38,358 nt of DNA from CAZLAK01 sp964557545 (GTDB lineage: Bacteria > Bacillota > Desulfotomaculia > Desulfotomaculales > Pelotomaculaceae), in assembly GCA_964557545.1 (NCBI GenBank), contig CAZLAK010000021.1, positions 1 to 38,358 on the forward strand. The letters run 5' to 3'. The notes below the pieces were generated by a model. The model did not search any database, was not told the origin of the DNA, and worked only from the letters and a program-made list of their open reading frames with translations. Below are positions 14,576 to 23,007 of the stretch, piece by piece; positions within the stretch are counted from its first letter, which is position 1; each line of letters begins with the position of its first letter. The position numbers and the translations under genes were made by a program.

Positions 14576-14603
14576 TAATATCTGGTCTTTTTGCCCATAT
14601 AAT
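14576..14603 (+). promoter_or_regulatory. Candidate sigma-E-type promoter of bofA
   Basis: TAATATC (14576-14582) and CATATAAT (14596-14603) resemble the mother-cell sigma-E boxes KMATATT and CATACAHT, one mismatch in each. The spacer is 13 bp, one short of the usual 14-15. In Bacillus subtilis bofA is transcribed by sigma-E, which makes the match worth recording. Confidence 0.45.
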
Positions 14604-14624
14604 GCTACCGGGGAGGTGTCGGCC

Positions 14625-14885
14625 ATGGAATGGAAGGCAGTTGCGGCCTGGCTGGCAGGGCTTGCCGGCCTCTACCTGGTAGGTACTGTGCTGTTTCAAC
14701 CTTTTAGATTTTTGTTCCGCCTGGCTTTTTATCTTATTTTCGGCGGGGCCGTTATACTGGCGTTAAACGCTGTTTTTGGCCAGTTCGGCTTCCATATTCC
14801 CGTTAACGCCCTGACCGTGCTTACAGCCGGTTTACTGCAGTTGCCGGGTCTGATTTTGCTTGTGCTGGTAAACTGCTTGCTTTAG
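14625..14885 (+). CDS. bofA: BofA family pro-sigma-K processing inhibitor
   Basis: Small integral membrane protein of 86 aa. In Bacillus, BofA sits in the outer forespore membrane with SpoIVFA and holds the SpoIVFB protease inactive until pro-sigma-K is due to be cleaved. The sequence has a first hydrophobic segment (about 5-25), a second (about 30-50) and a C-terminal one with LTVLTAGLLQLPGLILLVLV; the core NAVFGQFGFHIPVNALT is the family signature. I start at ATG 14625, after GGGGAGGTG; the GTG at 14616 overlaps that ribosome binding site. Position after recR is as in Bacillus. It implies that the organism sporulates. Confidence 0.88.
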   Translation: MEWKAVAAWLAGLAGLYLVGTVLFQPFRFLFRLAFYLIFGGAVILALNAVFGQFGFHIPVNALTVLTAGLLQLPGLILLVLVNCLL

Positions 14886-14895
14886 TGGCGGGCAG

Positions 14896-14924
14896 TTGAT
14901 TCCAGAACTGGTGTGCGTTATAGT
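14896..14924 (+). promoter_or_regulatory. Sigma-A promoter of the ruvCAB operon
   Basis: TTGATT (14896-14901), a 17-bp spacer and TATAGT (14919-14924). Initiation near 14931 leaves a short leader before ruvC at 14970 and would exclude an upstream in-frame start at 14913. No SOS (LexA/DinR) box is evident. Confidence 0.65.
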
Positions 14925-14969
14925 TTTCTTGAAGTAATAAATTTTCCAAAGAGAAAGAAGAGGTTATAT

Positions 14970-15476
14970 TTGGGGCCAAAATTGCGTGTTCTGGGCATAG
15001 ATCCGGGCCTGGCCGCTACCGGCTATGCCGTTTTGGAAGGGGAAGCCGCCGGCTGTTACCGGCTGTTGGAAGGCGGGGTCATCGTGACGCGCCCGCGCCT
15101 TCCCCTGGAGGAAAGGCTGGGCCAGCTGCACGCCGGGCTCTGGGAGGCTGTGCGCGCTTTTGAACCGGCGGCGGTGGCCGTGGAAGAGCTGTTTGCCGGC
15201 TCTATAAACCCCAAAACCGCCCTCCTCATGGCCCACGCCAGGGGGGTTTGTCTTTTGGCCGCTGGACAAGCCGGGATTCCGGTTTGTCACTACCCGGCCA
15301 CCTGCATAAAACAGTCTGTTACCGGTCTGGGCAGGGCCACCAAAACCCAGGTGCAGAAGATGATTCAGGCCGCCTTAAGGCTTGAGAGCCCGCCGCGTCC
15401 CGATCACGTGGCCGATGCTATTGCGGTAGCCATCTGTCACATGACCCACACTTTCAGGCGGGGGAGTTGCAGTTGA
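14970..15476 (+). CDS. ruvC: Holliday junction resolvase RuvC
   Basis: Endonuclease that resolves Holliday junctions, acting with RuvAB; 168 aa. RNase H-like fold with the catalytic acidic residues visible: D11 in LGIDPG, E72/E73 in VAVEELF, and the C-terminal pair in RPDHVADAIAVAI. A central TALLMAHARGV helix and KQSVTGLGRATKTQVQKMI are family hallmarks. I choose the TTG at 14970 because AGAAGAGG lies seven bases before it and the product begins MGPKLRVLGIDPG; an earlier start at 14913 would fall inside the promoter. The stop overlaps the ruvA start (TTGA). Confidence 0.94.
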   Translation: MGPKLRVLGIDPGLAATGYAVLEGEAAGCYRLLEGGVIVTRPRLPLEERLGQLHAGLWEAVRAFEPAAVAVEELFAGSINPKTALLMAHARGVCLLAAGQAGIPVCHYPATCIKQSVTGLGRATKTQVQKMIQAALRLESPPRPDHVADAIAVAICHMTHTFRRGSCS

Positions 15477-16137
15477 TCGCTAAAATTTGCGGTAAACTGG
15501 CGGGGCTTAGCAAGCGGGGGGTTTTAATCGAGGTAGGCGGCCTCACCTATGAAGTGTACCTCACCGCTTTGACCAGGGAAAAATTTACTGCCCGGCGAGC
15601 CGGAGAAGAAATTTCCCTTCACACCCTGTACTGCCTGGAAAACAGCTCGGCCGGGGGCTGGCTTATCCCCGTCCTCATCGGCTTTGAAGAAGAAGAGGAA
15701 AAAGAGTTTTTCTGCCTTTTTACCAGTGTAGAAAACATTGGTGTAAAAACAGCCCTGGCGGCCATGACCTTGCCGGTGGAGGAAATTGCGCGGGCCATTG
15801 AACGCGCCGATGTCGAAACCCTTAAAAAATTAAGGGGCATAGGGGAAAGAACGGCCAGAAAAATCATTGCCGCTTTGAGCGGCAGGGTGACAGTATTTGG
15901 GGGGAAAGCTCTGCCGGGGATTGACGGGCGGCAGGCAGAAGTAAAAGCAGGTGCCGGCACATTTTCCGCTTTTATAGAAGATGCCGTGCAGGTTCTCTTA
16001 CAACTCGGCTACAGCCAGGCCGAGGCCAGGAAAATGGTGCGGGAAGCTTTGGGCAGGAATAGTTTTATACAAAGTGCCGAAGCCCTGCTGGAAGAGATCT
16101 TTAAAAGCGGGCCGGGTACGGCTGCCCCGTCCAAGAG

Positions 16138-16141
<4 letters not shown>
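15473..16141 (+). CDS. ruvA: Holliday junction branch migration protein RuvA (divergent)
   Basis: DNA-binding tetramer that targets the RuvB motor to Holliday junctions; 222 aa. The OB-fold domain begins MIAKICGKLAGLSKRGVLIE, with GLTYEVYL following. The first helix-hairpin-helix is unusual, VENIGVKTALAAM, where most RuvA proteins have an SGIGPK-type sequence. The second, LRGIGERTARKIIAAL, is normal. There is also a short insertion (ENSSAGGWLIP) before the usual LIGFEEEEEKEFF. The C-terminal RuvB-binding domain includes VLLQLGYSQAEARKMV. TTG at 15473, after GGGGGAG, gives the canonical MIA start and a 4-bp overlap with ruvC. Context between ruvC and ruvB makes the assignment safe. Confidence 0.92.
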
Positions 16142-17152
<1,011 letters not shown>

Positions 17153-17166
<14 letters not shown>

Positions 17167-18604
17167 CGCCCCCCTGTGGGAGGCACTGCGCGAGCACGCC
17201 CGCCAAAAAAAAGCATCTCTCCACATTCCCGGTCACCGGTCGGGCAACGGGCTGCCGGCTGAGCTGGTTTCTTTAACCGGCAGCCAGTTGTTCGGCCTCG
17301 ATCTTACCGAACTGCCCGGTCTTGACGACCTGCACAACCCGCAGGGGGTGATAGCCGCTGCCCAAAGACTGGCAGCCAGCGCCTTTGGGGCAGATGCGAG
17401 TTTCTTTCTCGTCAACGGGACGACCTGCGGCCTGCAGGCTCTGGTGCTGGCGGCGGCGGCCGGCGGCAAAAAGCTGCTCATATCCAGAAATGCCCACCGT
17501 TCGGTTTTGGGCGGTCTGGTTATGGCCGGGGCTGACCCGGCTTATTTCGTACCGGAAATCATAGAGCCCTTTGGCATCGATGCGGGGTTCTCCAGGAGGG
17601 GTATCGAACGGGCGCTGGCCGAAAACCCCGGGGCAGGCGCAGTTTTGGTGGTGCGTCCGAATTACTACGGTGTGGCGGCTGAGCTTAAGTCTTTGGCCGG
17701 CTTTCTCGGCGAAAAAGGCGTGCCCGTACTGGTGGACGAGGCGCACGGAGCACACTTCCACTTCCACCCCCAATTGCCGGACAGCGCCATGGCGGCAGGG
17801 GCAGCGGCCTGTGTCCAGAGCGTACATAAGGTAGCCGGCTCGCTGGGACAGAGTTCGCTGCTCCACCTGCGGGGCGGCCTGATCGATGAACTGGATGTGG
17901 CGCGCGCCTTGCGCCTTTTGCAGACGACCAGCCCCTCCTACCTCCTAATGACCTCCTTGGACCTGGCCAGGCGGCAGATGGCTTTGTTGGGGGAAAAGAT
18001 ATTGGACCGCGTTATCGCTTTGGCTACAGAACTGCGGTCGGCCCTGGGGAGGGTGCGGGGGCTGGAGGTTTTGGAAGCCGGGCACCTGCCGCCCGGCGCA
18101 GAGCTGGACCCCACCAGGGTGGTGGTCTCTGTGCATAAATTAGGCCTTACCGGCTACCAGGTGAAGAGTCTTTTGGCCAGCCGTTACTGCGTTTTCGTGG
18201 AAATGGCCGACGCCCAGAATATTGTGGCACTAGTCTCTTTGGGCACACAGCGGGAGGATTGCGCGGCGCTGGTGTCGGCTTTGGAGGACATTGCGGCCAG
18301 GGAGAAAAAAGAAGTAAAAGGCGAGCCGGCCGCCGTACAGCTTTTGCTCCCGCCGTTTGTGAAGAGGATCTCACCGCGGCAGGCCTGGTTTATGCCGTCA
18401 GAGGCGGTGGAACTGGATTTGGCCAGGGGAAGGATCAGTGCCGAGACGGTAGCGGTTTACCCGCCGGGCATACCGGCGGTGTGTCCCGGGGAGGAAATTA
18501 CCATGGAGGTGCACGAATACCTCAAAAAAGTGGCCGGTATGGGCCTGCACTGCCAGGGACCTTCCGACCCGGCGCTTAAAACCATTAGAGTGGTGGTAGA
18601 ATGA
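17153..18604 (+). CDS. Orn/Lys/Arg decarboxylase-like PLP enzyme (YaaO/SpeA family)
   Basis: Fold-type I PLP-dependent enzyme of 483 aa, in the family of biosynthetic arginine/lysine decarboxylases (Bacillus SpeA, YaaO). The sequence shows HIPGHRSGNG near the start, the PLP-contact FFLVNGTTCGLQALVLA, Asp and His ligands in VLVDEAHGAHFHFHP (DEAHG at 195-199) and the Schiff-base lysine K226 in SVHKVAGSLGQSSLLH. Many relatives read SxHKTLGSLTQ here, so this one is slightly diverged. A C-terminal decarboxylase domain contains PPGIPAVCPGE. TTG at 17153 follows GGGAGGTGG within ruvB. The substrate is not decided; arginine, lysine or ornithine for polyamine synthesis is likely. In Bacillus yaaO also precedes tmk. 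Confidence 0.87.
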
Positions 18605-19245
18605 ACAGTGCGGGGCAGGGCTTGCTGGTTGTCTTTGAAGGAGTGGACGGTGCCGGCAAAACAACGCAGGTAAAGCTCCTCGCTGGGAGGTTAGCCCAAA
18701 GCGGTTACGGGCCGGTAATAACCAGGGAACCCGGGGGCACCCGCTTGGGGGAAGCCGTGCGGGAGCTTCTACTGGATAAAAGATACGGGAGTCTTTCAGT
18801 TGAGGCGGAGGTGCTGCTGTACGCGGCGGCGCGTGCCCAGCACGTGACCGAGGTGATTATGCCCGCGCTGCGGGAGGGCAAAATAGTTTTGTGCGACCGC
18901 TTTACCGACTCTACCCTGGCTTACCAGGGCTACGGGCGGGGCGTAAGCCTTCCTACTCTGGAAGCGGTTAATGATTTTGCCGCCTGCGGCGTGTACCCGG
19001 ACCTGGTTTTAGTCCTGGACCTGTGCCCAAAAGAGGGGCTGGCCCGCATTGGCAGGACGGGACGCGCTGCCGACCGCATGGAGTGCGAGGAGGTCTCCTT
19101 CTACAGCAGGGTAAGGGAGGGCTATTTGGACCTGGCTTCCCGCTGTCCGGGACGCTACCGGGTGGTAGATGCCGGGCGGCCCGTAGAAGCGGTGCACGAA
19201 GAGATCTGGCGGATTGTTGAGGAGGTGCTGGGTTGTTCTTCTTAA
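18601..19245 (+). CDS. tmk: Thymidylate kinase
   Basis: Phosphorylates dTMP to dTDP for dTTP synthesis; 214 aa, full length. The P-loop is EGVDGAGKTT (about 13-22), the substrate motif TREPGGTRLGE and the DRF-type motif LCDRFTDSTLAYQGYGRG, followed by a LID region with RIGRTGRAADRME. The start ATG overlaps the stop of the PLP gene (ATGA), and the end overlaps holB by 13 bp. In Bacillus the genes yaaQ (darA, a c-di-AMP-binding PII-like protein) and yaaR lie between tmk and holB; they are absent here. Confidence 0.96.
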   Translation: MNSAGQGLLVVFEGVDGAGKTTQVKLLAGRLAQSGYGPVITREPGGTRLGEAVRELLLDKRYGSLSVEAEVLLYAAARAQHVTEVIMPALREGKIVLCDRFTDSTLAYQGYGRGVSLPTLEAVNDFAACGVYPDLVLVLDLCPKEGLARIGRTGRAADRMECEEVSFYSRVREGYLDLASRCPGRYRVVDAGRPVEAVHEEIWRIVEEVLGCSS

Positions 19246-20246
19246 AAGACATGGCCGGCAACGAACCGGTAAAAAGGGCCCTCTTAAAAGCCGTAGCGGG
19301 CGGTCAGGCGGCTCACGCTTACCTCTTTGCCGGACCGCCGGGGGTGGGCAAGAAAACGGCGGCTTTTGCTTTTGCCCGTGCCCTGCTCTGTCCTTTGCCC
19401 AAAGACGGTGACGCCTGCGGTGTTTGCCGCGACTGCCGCCAGGTGGCGGCTTTGACCCACCCCGATTTTCACCTCGTGCAGCCTTCAGGTGCCGCCTTCA
19501 AAATAGATCAGGTGCGCGCCGTCCAGCGCGTTTGTGCTTTGCGGCCTTTACGGGAAAAGCGAAAGGTTTTTTTGCTGCCCGAGGCCGATAACATGACCGC
19601 CGAGGCGGCCAACTGTCTTTTGAAGACCTTGGAAGAGCCCCCGCCTTCCGTGGTCTTTATTCTCACCTCCAGCCGGCCGCACGCCCTTTTGCCTACGGTT
19701 GTATCCCGCTGCCAGCAGTTTTTTTTCCGCCCCTTGCCGGCTGCTGTTATTGCTTCTGTCCTCGTTGAGGTGCACGGGATGGCCGGGGAAGAAGCTGCCG
19801 CAGTGGCGGCTCTGGCCGGCGGAAGCCTGGGTAAAGCCCTGGAGTGGGCAGGCGGTCTGTCTTGTAAGAGGGATGCCGCCCTGGCACTGGCAGAAAAGCT
19901 GTTTTCCAGCAGCCCTGGTGAAAAACTGGAGCTGGCTGAAAAAGTATATTTTGGCAAGGACAGCAGGGGTGAAGCCGTTTTTTTGCTGGATACCCTGGCT
20001 ACGTGGTACCGCGACCTCTTGGTGTGGAGGGAGACGGGCGAAAAAAAACTTTTGTACCATATTGACCGGGCGGACCAGATAAGAGCGTGGGGGCATAAGT
20101 ACCCGCCGAAGCGCCTTTTGGCCGTAATAGAAGAATTAATGGCGGCCAAAAAAAAGCTTTTGGCCAACGCCAGCCAAAGGCTTTTATTGGAGTCACTTTT
20201 TTTAAGTATTGGCGGGCCGCAACAAAGGGCAGGAGGTGAAACTTAA
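19233..20246 (+). CDS. holB: DNA polymerase III subunit delta' (HolB)
   Basis: AAA+ clamp-loader subunit of 337 aa that assembles with DnaX and HolA to load the beta clamp. It has an intact Walker A GPPGVGKKT (34-42), a zinc module C53, C62, C65, C68, NCLLKTLEEPPPSVVFIL and the SRC motif in TVVSRCQQF. The C-terminal collar domain has LLDTLATWYRDLLVW. The TTG start at 19233 gives MFFLKDMAGNEPVKRALL, behind GAGGTG. Translation is coupled to tmk by a 13-bp overlap, and the ricT ribosome binding site lies in its last codons. Confidence 0.93.
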   Translation: MFFLKDMAGNEPVKRALLKAVAGGQAAHAYLFAGPPGVGKKTAAFAFARALLCPLPKDGDACGVCRDCRQVAALTHPDFHLVQPSGAAFKIDQVRAVQRVCALRPLREKRKVFLLPEADNMTAEAANCLLKTLEEPPPSVVFILTSSRPHALLPTVVSRCQQFFFRPLPAAVIASVLVEVHGMAGEEAAAVAALAGGSLGKALEWAGGLSCKRDAALALAEKLFSSSPGEKLELAEKVYFGKDSRGEAVFLLDTLATWYRDLLVWRETGEKKLLYHIDRADQIRAWGHKYPPKRLLAVIEELMAAKKKLLANASQRLLLESLFLSIGGPQQRAGGET

Positions 20247-20247
20247 A

Positions 20248-21231
20248 GTGTCTCAGAAAGTAGTGGGTGTCCGTTTTAAAAGGGCCGGGAAGATATACTA
20301 CTTTGATCCGGCAGACTGTGAACTGGCTGCGGGCGACGGCGTAATTGTGGAGACCACCCGCGGTATCGAATACGGAAAGGTGGTCACCGGACCTGCCGTG
20401 GTGGAAGAAGAAGAAATTGTGGCTCCATTAAAAAAGGTGATACGGCGGGCGACAGAGGACGATGTGCGTCAGCTGGAAGCCAACCGCCAAAAGGAAAAGG
20501 ATGCCTATGCCATATGTTTAGAAAAAATAGCCTCTCACAACCTGCCCATGAAGCTGGTGGGTGTGGAGCAGACTTTTGACGGCAATAAAATTATTTTCTA
20601 CTTCACTGCCGAAGGCCGCATTGATTTTCGGGAACTGGTTAAGGACTTGGCGGCAGTTTTTAAGACCAGGATTGAACTCCGCCAGATCGGCGTGCGCGAT
20701 GAAGCAAAAATGATGGGAGGACTGGGCTGCTGCGGGCGCGAGCTCTGCTGCGCCACCTGGCTGTGTGATTTTGCTTCAGTTTCCATCAGGATGGCTAAAG
20801 ATCAGAGTCTTTCCCTAAACCCTGCCAAAATATCGGGTATTTGCGGCCGGCTCATGTGCTGCTTAAAATACGAAAATGACCTTTACGAAGAGGCCAAAGA
20901 GCACTTTCCCGAAGTGGGCAGCCGGGTGTCCACTCCTCACGGCGAAGGTAAAGTTACCGGTATCAATATATTTAAAAATACAGTTAATGTAGAGTTAAAG
21001 GAGAGTAAAACGGTAAAGGAGTACCCTTGCGGCGAAGTTTCGGTTTTAGCCGGCCAGGGCATAAAGCGCAGGGCCGTGATTGAAGGCGAACTGGCGGATG
21101 AAATGCCTGTTTTAGAGAGCGAACCTGATGAGTCCATTACGGGAGAGATGACCCTTGGAGAACTTGTTGAAAATGGTCAAGGAGATGGAGTGGAAGCTGG
21201 TTTCCCTTTTGGGGGAGATGCAGGAACTTAA
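20248..21231 (+). CDS. ricT: RicT (YaaT), PSP1-domain regulatory iron-sulfur protein
   Basis: Subunit of the RicAFT (Y) complex. In Bacillus this complex carries two [4Fe-4S] clusters, speeds Spo0A phosphorylation and directs RNase Y cleavage of mRNAs. The protein is 327 aa. The PSP1 domain (about 10-200) ends in the family Cys motifs, GGLGCCGRELCCATWL and GRLMCCLKYE. The C-terminal third holds VGSRVSTPHGEGKVTGINIF and a variable acidic tail. GTG at 20248 follows AGGAGGTG; upstream in-frame codons belong to the end of holB. The tail overlaps yabA by 77 bp in another frame. RicA and RicF are not in the window. Confidence 0.9.
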   Translation: MSQKVVGVRFKRAGKIYYFDPADCELAAGDGVIVETTRGIEYGKVVTGPAVVEEEEIVAPLKKVIRRATEDDVRQLEANRQKEKDAYAICLEKIASHNLPMKLVGVEQTFDGNKIIFYFTAEGRIDFRELVKDLAAVFKTRIELRQIGVRDEAKMMGGLGCCGRELCCATWLCDFASVSIRMAKDQSLSLNPAKISGICGRLMCCLKYENDLYEEAKEHFPEVGSRVSTPHGEGKVTGINIFKNTVNVELKESKTVKEYPCGEVSVLAGQGIKRRAVIEGELADEMPVLESEPDESITGEMTLGELVENGQGDGVEAGFPFGGDAGT

Positions 21232-21484
21232 GGCTAAAGTGCTCGATTTGGAAGAGGAAAATGTGCGCTTAAAGAGCGAGCTGGCCGCACAATGCCGCCG
21301 CGGCGCACCGGGCGAGCAGCGCGGCGGCACGGTAAAGCGCAGTTTTTTAAGCCTTTGGGAGCTCTACGATTTGGGTTTTCATATCTGCAACCTGCACTTT
21401 GGCAGAAGGCGGGGCGTGGACTGCCTTTTCTGTATGGCCTTTTTACGGCGGGATCAGGGGGCAGAAGAGCAGGACAAGGAGTAA
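21155..21484 (+). CDS. yabA: Replication initiation control protein YabA
   Basis: Negative regulator of replication initiation that bridges DnaA and the DnaN clamp in Bacillus. It is 109 aa: an N-terminal coiled coil (about 3-48, WKLVSLLGEMQELKAKVLDL onward) and a C-terminal zinc-binding module with H76, C78, C90 and C93 in FHICNLHFG and VDCLFCMAF. TTG at 21155 is preceded by GGGAGAG; an internal ATG at 21173 is possible. The 77-bp out-of-frame overlap with ricT is long for this operon, but both proteins look intact there. The order ricT-yabA-rsmI is as in Bacillus, minus yabB and yazA. Confidence 0.88.
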   Translation: MENLLKMVKEMEWKLVSLLGEMQELKAKVLDLEEENVRLKSELAAQCRRGAPGEQRGGTVKRSFLSLWELYDLGFHICNLHFGRRRGVDCLFCMAFLRRDQGAEEQDKE

Positions 21485-21500
21485 GGCTGGAGTGAGCTGA

Positions 21501-22385
21501 ATGGGAGAGGAGAGCAAAAAGGGCACCCTTTACCTCTGCGCCACACCCATTGGCAATTTAGAAGACATCACCATAAGGGCGTTAAAAGTATTGCGGAAGG
21601 TGGATCTCATTGCGGCTGAAGATACCCGTCACACCCAAAAGCTTCTCAGCCGTTACCGCATCCGCACCCCCCTTACCAGTTTCCACCAGCACAACCGCAA
21701 GAAAAAGGGGGAATATATATTAAAGCAGCTGGGCGAGGGCAAAGATGTAGCTCTGGTTGCCGACGCCGGTACTCCCGGCGTGTCTGATCCCGGAGAAGAA
21801 CTGGTGGCGGAAGCGCTTGCGGCCGGCTTTAGAGTTGTGCCGCTGCCCGGCCCGAGTGCGTGCATTGCCGCTTTGGTAGTATCCGGACTGCCGGTAAGTG
21901 AGTTTTTTTTCGCCGGCTTTCTTCCGCCGTCCCGCACTGCCAGGCGAAAAAAACTGGAAGAGCTTTTGGCCCAGAGGGGGACGCTAATTTTTTATGAGGC
22001 TCCGCACCGCCTGCTCCCAGCCCTGGAGGACATGCGCTCTGTGCTGGGGGACAGGCAGGCGGCATTAGCCAGAGAGCTTAGCAAAGTTCACGAAGAAGTG
22101 ATGCGGGGGACGCTGGGAGAATTGATTGAACGCTTGCGCGCGGTAAAACCGCGCGGCGAATTCACGCTGGTGGTGGCCGGCGCGCCTGGTGAGGGCAGGA
22201 GGAACGGCGGTTTTACTGACGGTGAAATTTTTGAGTTTGCCCGCCGCGTTACGGAATTAGAAGCTAAAGGGGTTGAGCGAAAAGAAGCCATCCGCACAGT
22301 GGCGAGACAGTGCGGGGTTTCCCGCCGGGAGGTTTACCGGGCCGTTTTAGTTGCCAGCGGTGAAAAAGGCGGCGGGGAAATGTAA
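21501..22385 (+). CDS. rsmI: 16S rRNA (cytidine-1402-2'-O)-methyltransferase RsmI
   Basis: SAM-dependent tetrapyrrole-methylase-fold enzyme that 2'-O-methylates C1402 of 16S rRNA; 294 aa. Hallmarks are LYLCATPIGNLEDITIRAL, LIAAEDTRHTQKLLSRY, the SAM site ALVADAGTPGVSDPGEELV, VVPLPGPSACIAALVVSGL and FYEAPHRL. A helical C-terminal domain ends with AIRTVARQCGVSRREVYRAV. ATG at 21501, 16 bp after yabA. It is the last gene of the ruvC-to-rsmI operon and converges on abrB; the hairpin between them has its T tract on the abrB side. Confidence 0.95.
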   Translation: MGEESKKGTLYLCATPIGNLEDITIRALKVLRKVDLIAAEDTRHTQKLLSRYRIRTPLTSFHQHNRKKKGEYILKQLGEGKDVALVADAGTPGVSDPGEELVAEALAAGFRVVPLPGPSACIAALVVSGLPVSEFFFAGFLPPSRTARRKKLEELLAQRGTLIFYEAPHRLLPALEDMRSVLGDRQAALARELSKVHEEVMRGTLGELIERLRAVKPRGEFTLVVAGAPGEGRRNGGFTDGEIFEFARRVTELEAKGVERKEAIRTVARQCGVSRREVYRAVLVASGEKGGGEM

Positions 22386-22427
22386 GTAACGGCTGCAGTT
22401 TTAATGATTTAATGATAAGAAAGAAAA

Positions 22428-22458
22428 AAAGACTTACCGAAAAACTCAGTAAGTCTTT
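22428..22458 (-). terminator. Terminator of abrB, between convergent rsmI and abrB
   Basis: AAAGACTTAC (22428-22437) pairs exactly with GTAAGTCTTT (22449-22458). On the minus strand the stem is followed by CTTTTTTTCTTTCTT, so it best terminates abrB; on the plus strand it has little T tract after it. Confidence 0.85.
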
Positions 22459-22468
22459 AATCAATTAG

Positions 22469-22723
22469 CTACATAGCCTTGGCATTTTCAAACATGGCGA
22501 TGGCGCATTCCCGGCAGACCAGCTTGCCCCGGTAGTGCTGAACATCGGATGCGTTTCCGCAAAAAACGCAGGCCGGTTCGTACTTCTTGAGGATGATCTT
22601 TTCGTTGTCGACGTAAATTTCCAGCGCGTCTTTTTCATCGATGCCCAGAGTGCGCCTGAGTTCGATGGGGATGACCACCCTCCCGAGCTCATCGACCTTC
22701 CTCACGATGCCCGTTGACTTCAA
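22469..22723 (-). CDS. abrB: AbrB-family transition-state regulator with Cys4 tail
   Basis: Swapped-hairpin DNA-binding regulator of 84 aa that in Bacillus represses post-exponential genes during growth. The AbrB/MazE fold is plain in STGIVRKVDELGRVVIPIEL, followed by RRTLGIDEKDALEIY. The C-terminal half has two CxxC pairs, C52/C55 (CVFCG) and C70/C73 (CREC), which suggests a bound zinc; Bacillus AbrB lacks the full set, while clostridial relatives share it. The start is TTG, with GGAGGG seven bases upstream. A promoter and a perfect Spo0A box lie upstream (separate entries) and a terminator downstream, so it is a single-gene unit. Confidence 0.93.
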   Translation of the reverse strand: MKSTGIVRKVDELGRVVIPIELRRTLGIDEKDALEIYVDNEKIILKKYEPACVFCGNASDVQHYRGKLVCRECAIAMFENAKAM

Positions 22724-22748
22724 GCTTGTCCCTCCATTCTATACAAAA

Positions 22749-22757
22749 TTCGACAAA
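22749..22757 (-). promoter_or_regulatory. Spo0A box in the abrB leader
   Basis: The minus strand reads TTTGTCGAA (22757-22749), an exact match to the Spo0A box TTTGTCRAA. It lies about 20 bases downstream of the predicted abrB transcription start, similar to where Spo0A~P binds to repress abrB in Bacillus subtilis. Confidence 0.75.
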
Positions 22758-22780
22758 AAACTTAAATTTATTACAACTAA

Positions 22781-22809
22781 ATGGTACCAACCGTGCCATT
22801 AAAAGTCAA
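22781..22809 (-). promoter_or_regulatory. Sigma-A promoter of abrB
   Basis: On the minus strand TTGACT (22809-22804) and TACCAT (22786-22781) are 17 bp apart. Initiation near 22774 puts the Spo0A box at about +17 to +25 and the TTG start about 50 bases downstream. Confidence 0.6.
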
Positions 22810-22857
22810 CCCTTTTTTCGTAATTTCTTACAAAGTTTTTTGTGACGGCAGCAAAAC

Positions 22858-22887
22858 TTGACAATATATCTCATACTCAATTAAAAT
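22858..22887 (+). promoter_or_regulatory. Sigma-A promoter upstream of metG
   Basis: Perfect TTGACA (22858-22863), an 18-bp spacer and TAAAAT (22882-22887). It is divergent from the abrB promoter, and its transcript would run directly into the hairpin at 22929-22967. Confidence 0.75.
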
Positions 22888-22928
22888 CTTTTTGTTAAGT
22901 CTTTTTTTTGTACGACCGCGGCAGTAAT

Positions 22929-22967
22929 AACTCCCGCCCCTGGCCCAACGGGGCTAGGGAGTTTTTT
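22929..22967 (+). terminator. Strong terminator in the metG leader (possible attenuator)
   Basis: AACTCCC/GGGAGTT (22929-22935 with 22957-22963) is extended by GCCCC/GGGGC (22936-22940 with 22950-22954) and runs into TTTTTT (22962-22967). It lies between the promoter and metG, with only about 35 bases of transcript before it. TACGACCGCGG just upstream recalls the ACCGCG core of T-box leaders, but no AGGGTGG or Stem I is present. Either metG is controlled by attenuation, or a short RNA ends here and metG relies on read-through. Confidence 0.72.
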
Positions 22968-23007
22968 AATGACAACAAATACACGGGGAAGGAGAATACT
23001 TAAAAAA

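Noticed and set aside
22894..22967. T-box riboswitch controlling metG
   Set aside because: There is an ACCGCG-like stretch and a terminator, but no AGGGTGG element and too little sequence after the promoter for Stem I.
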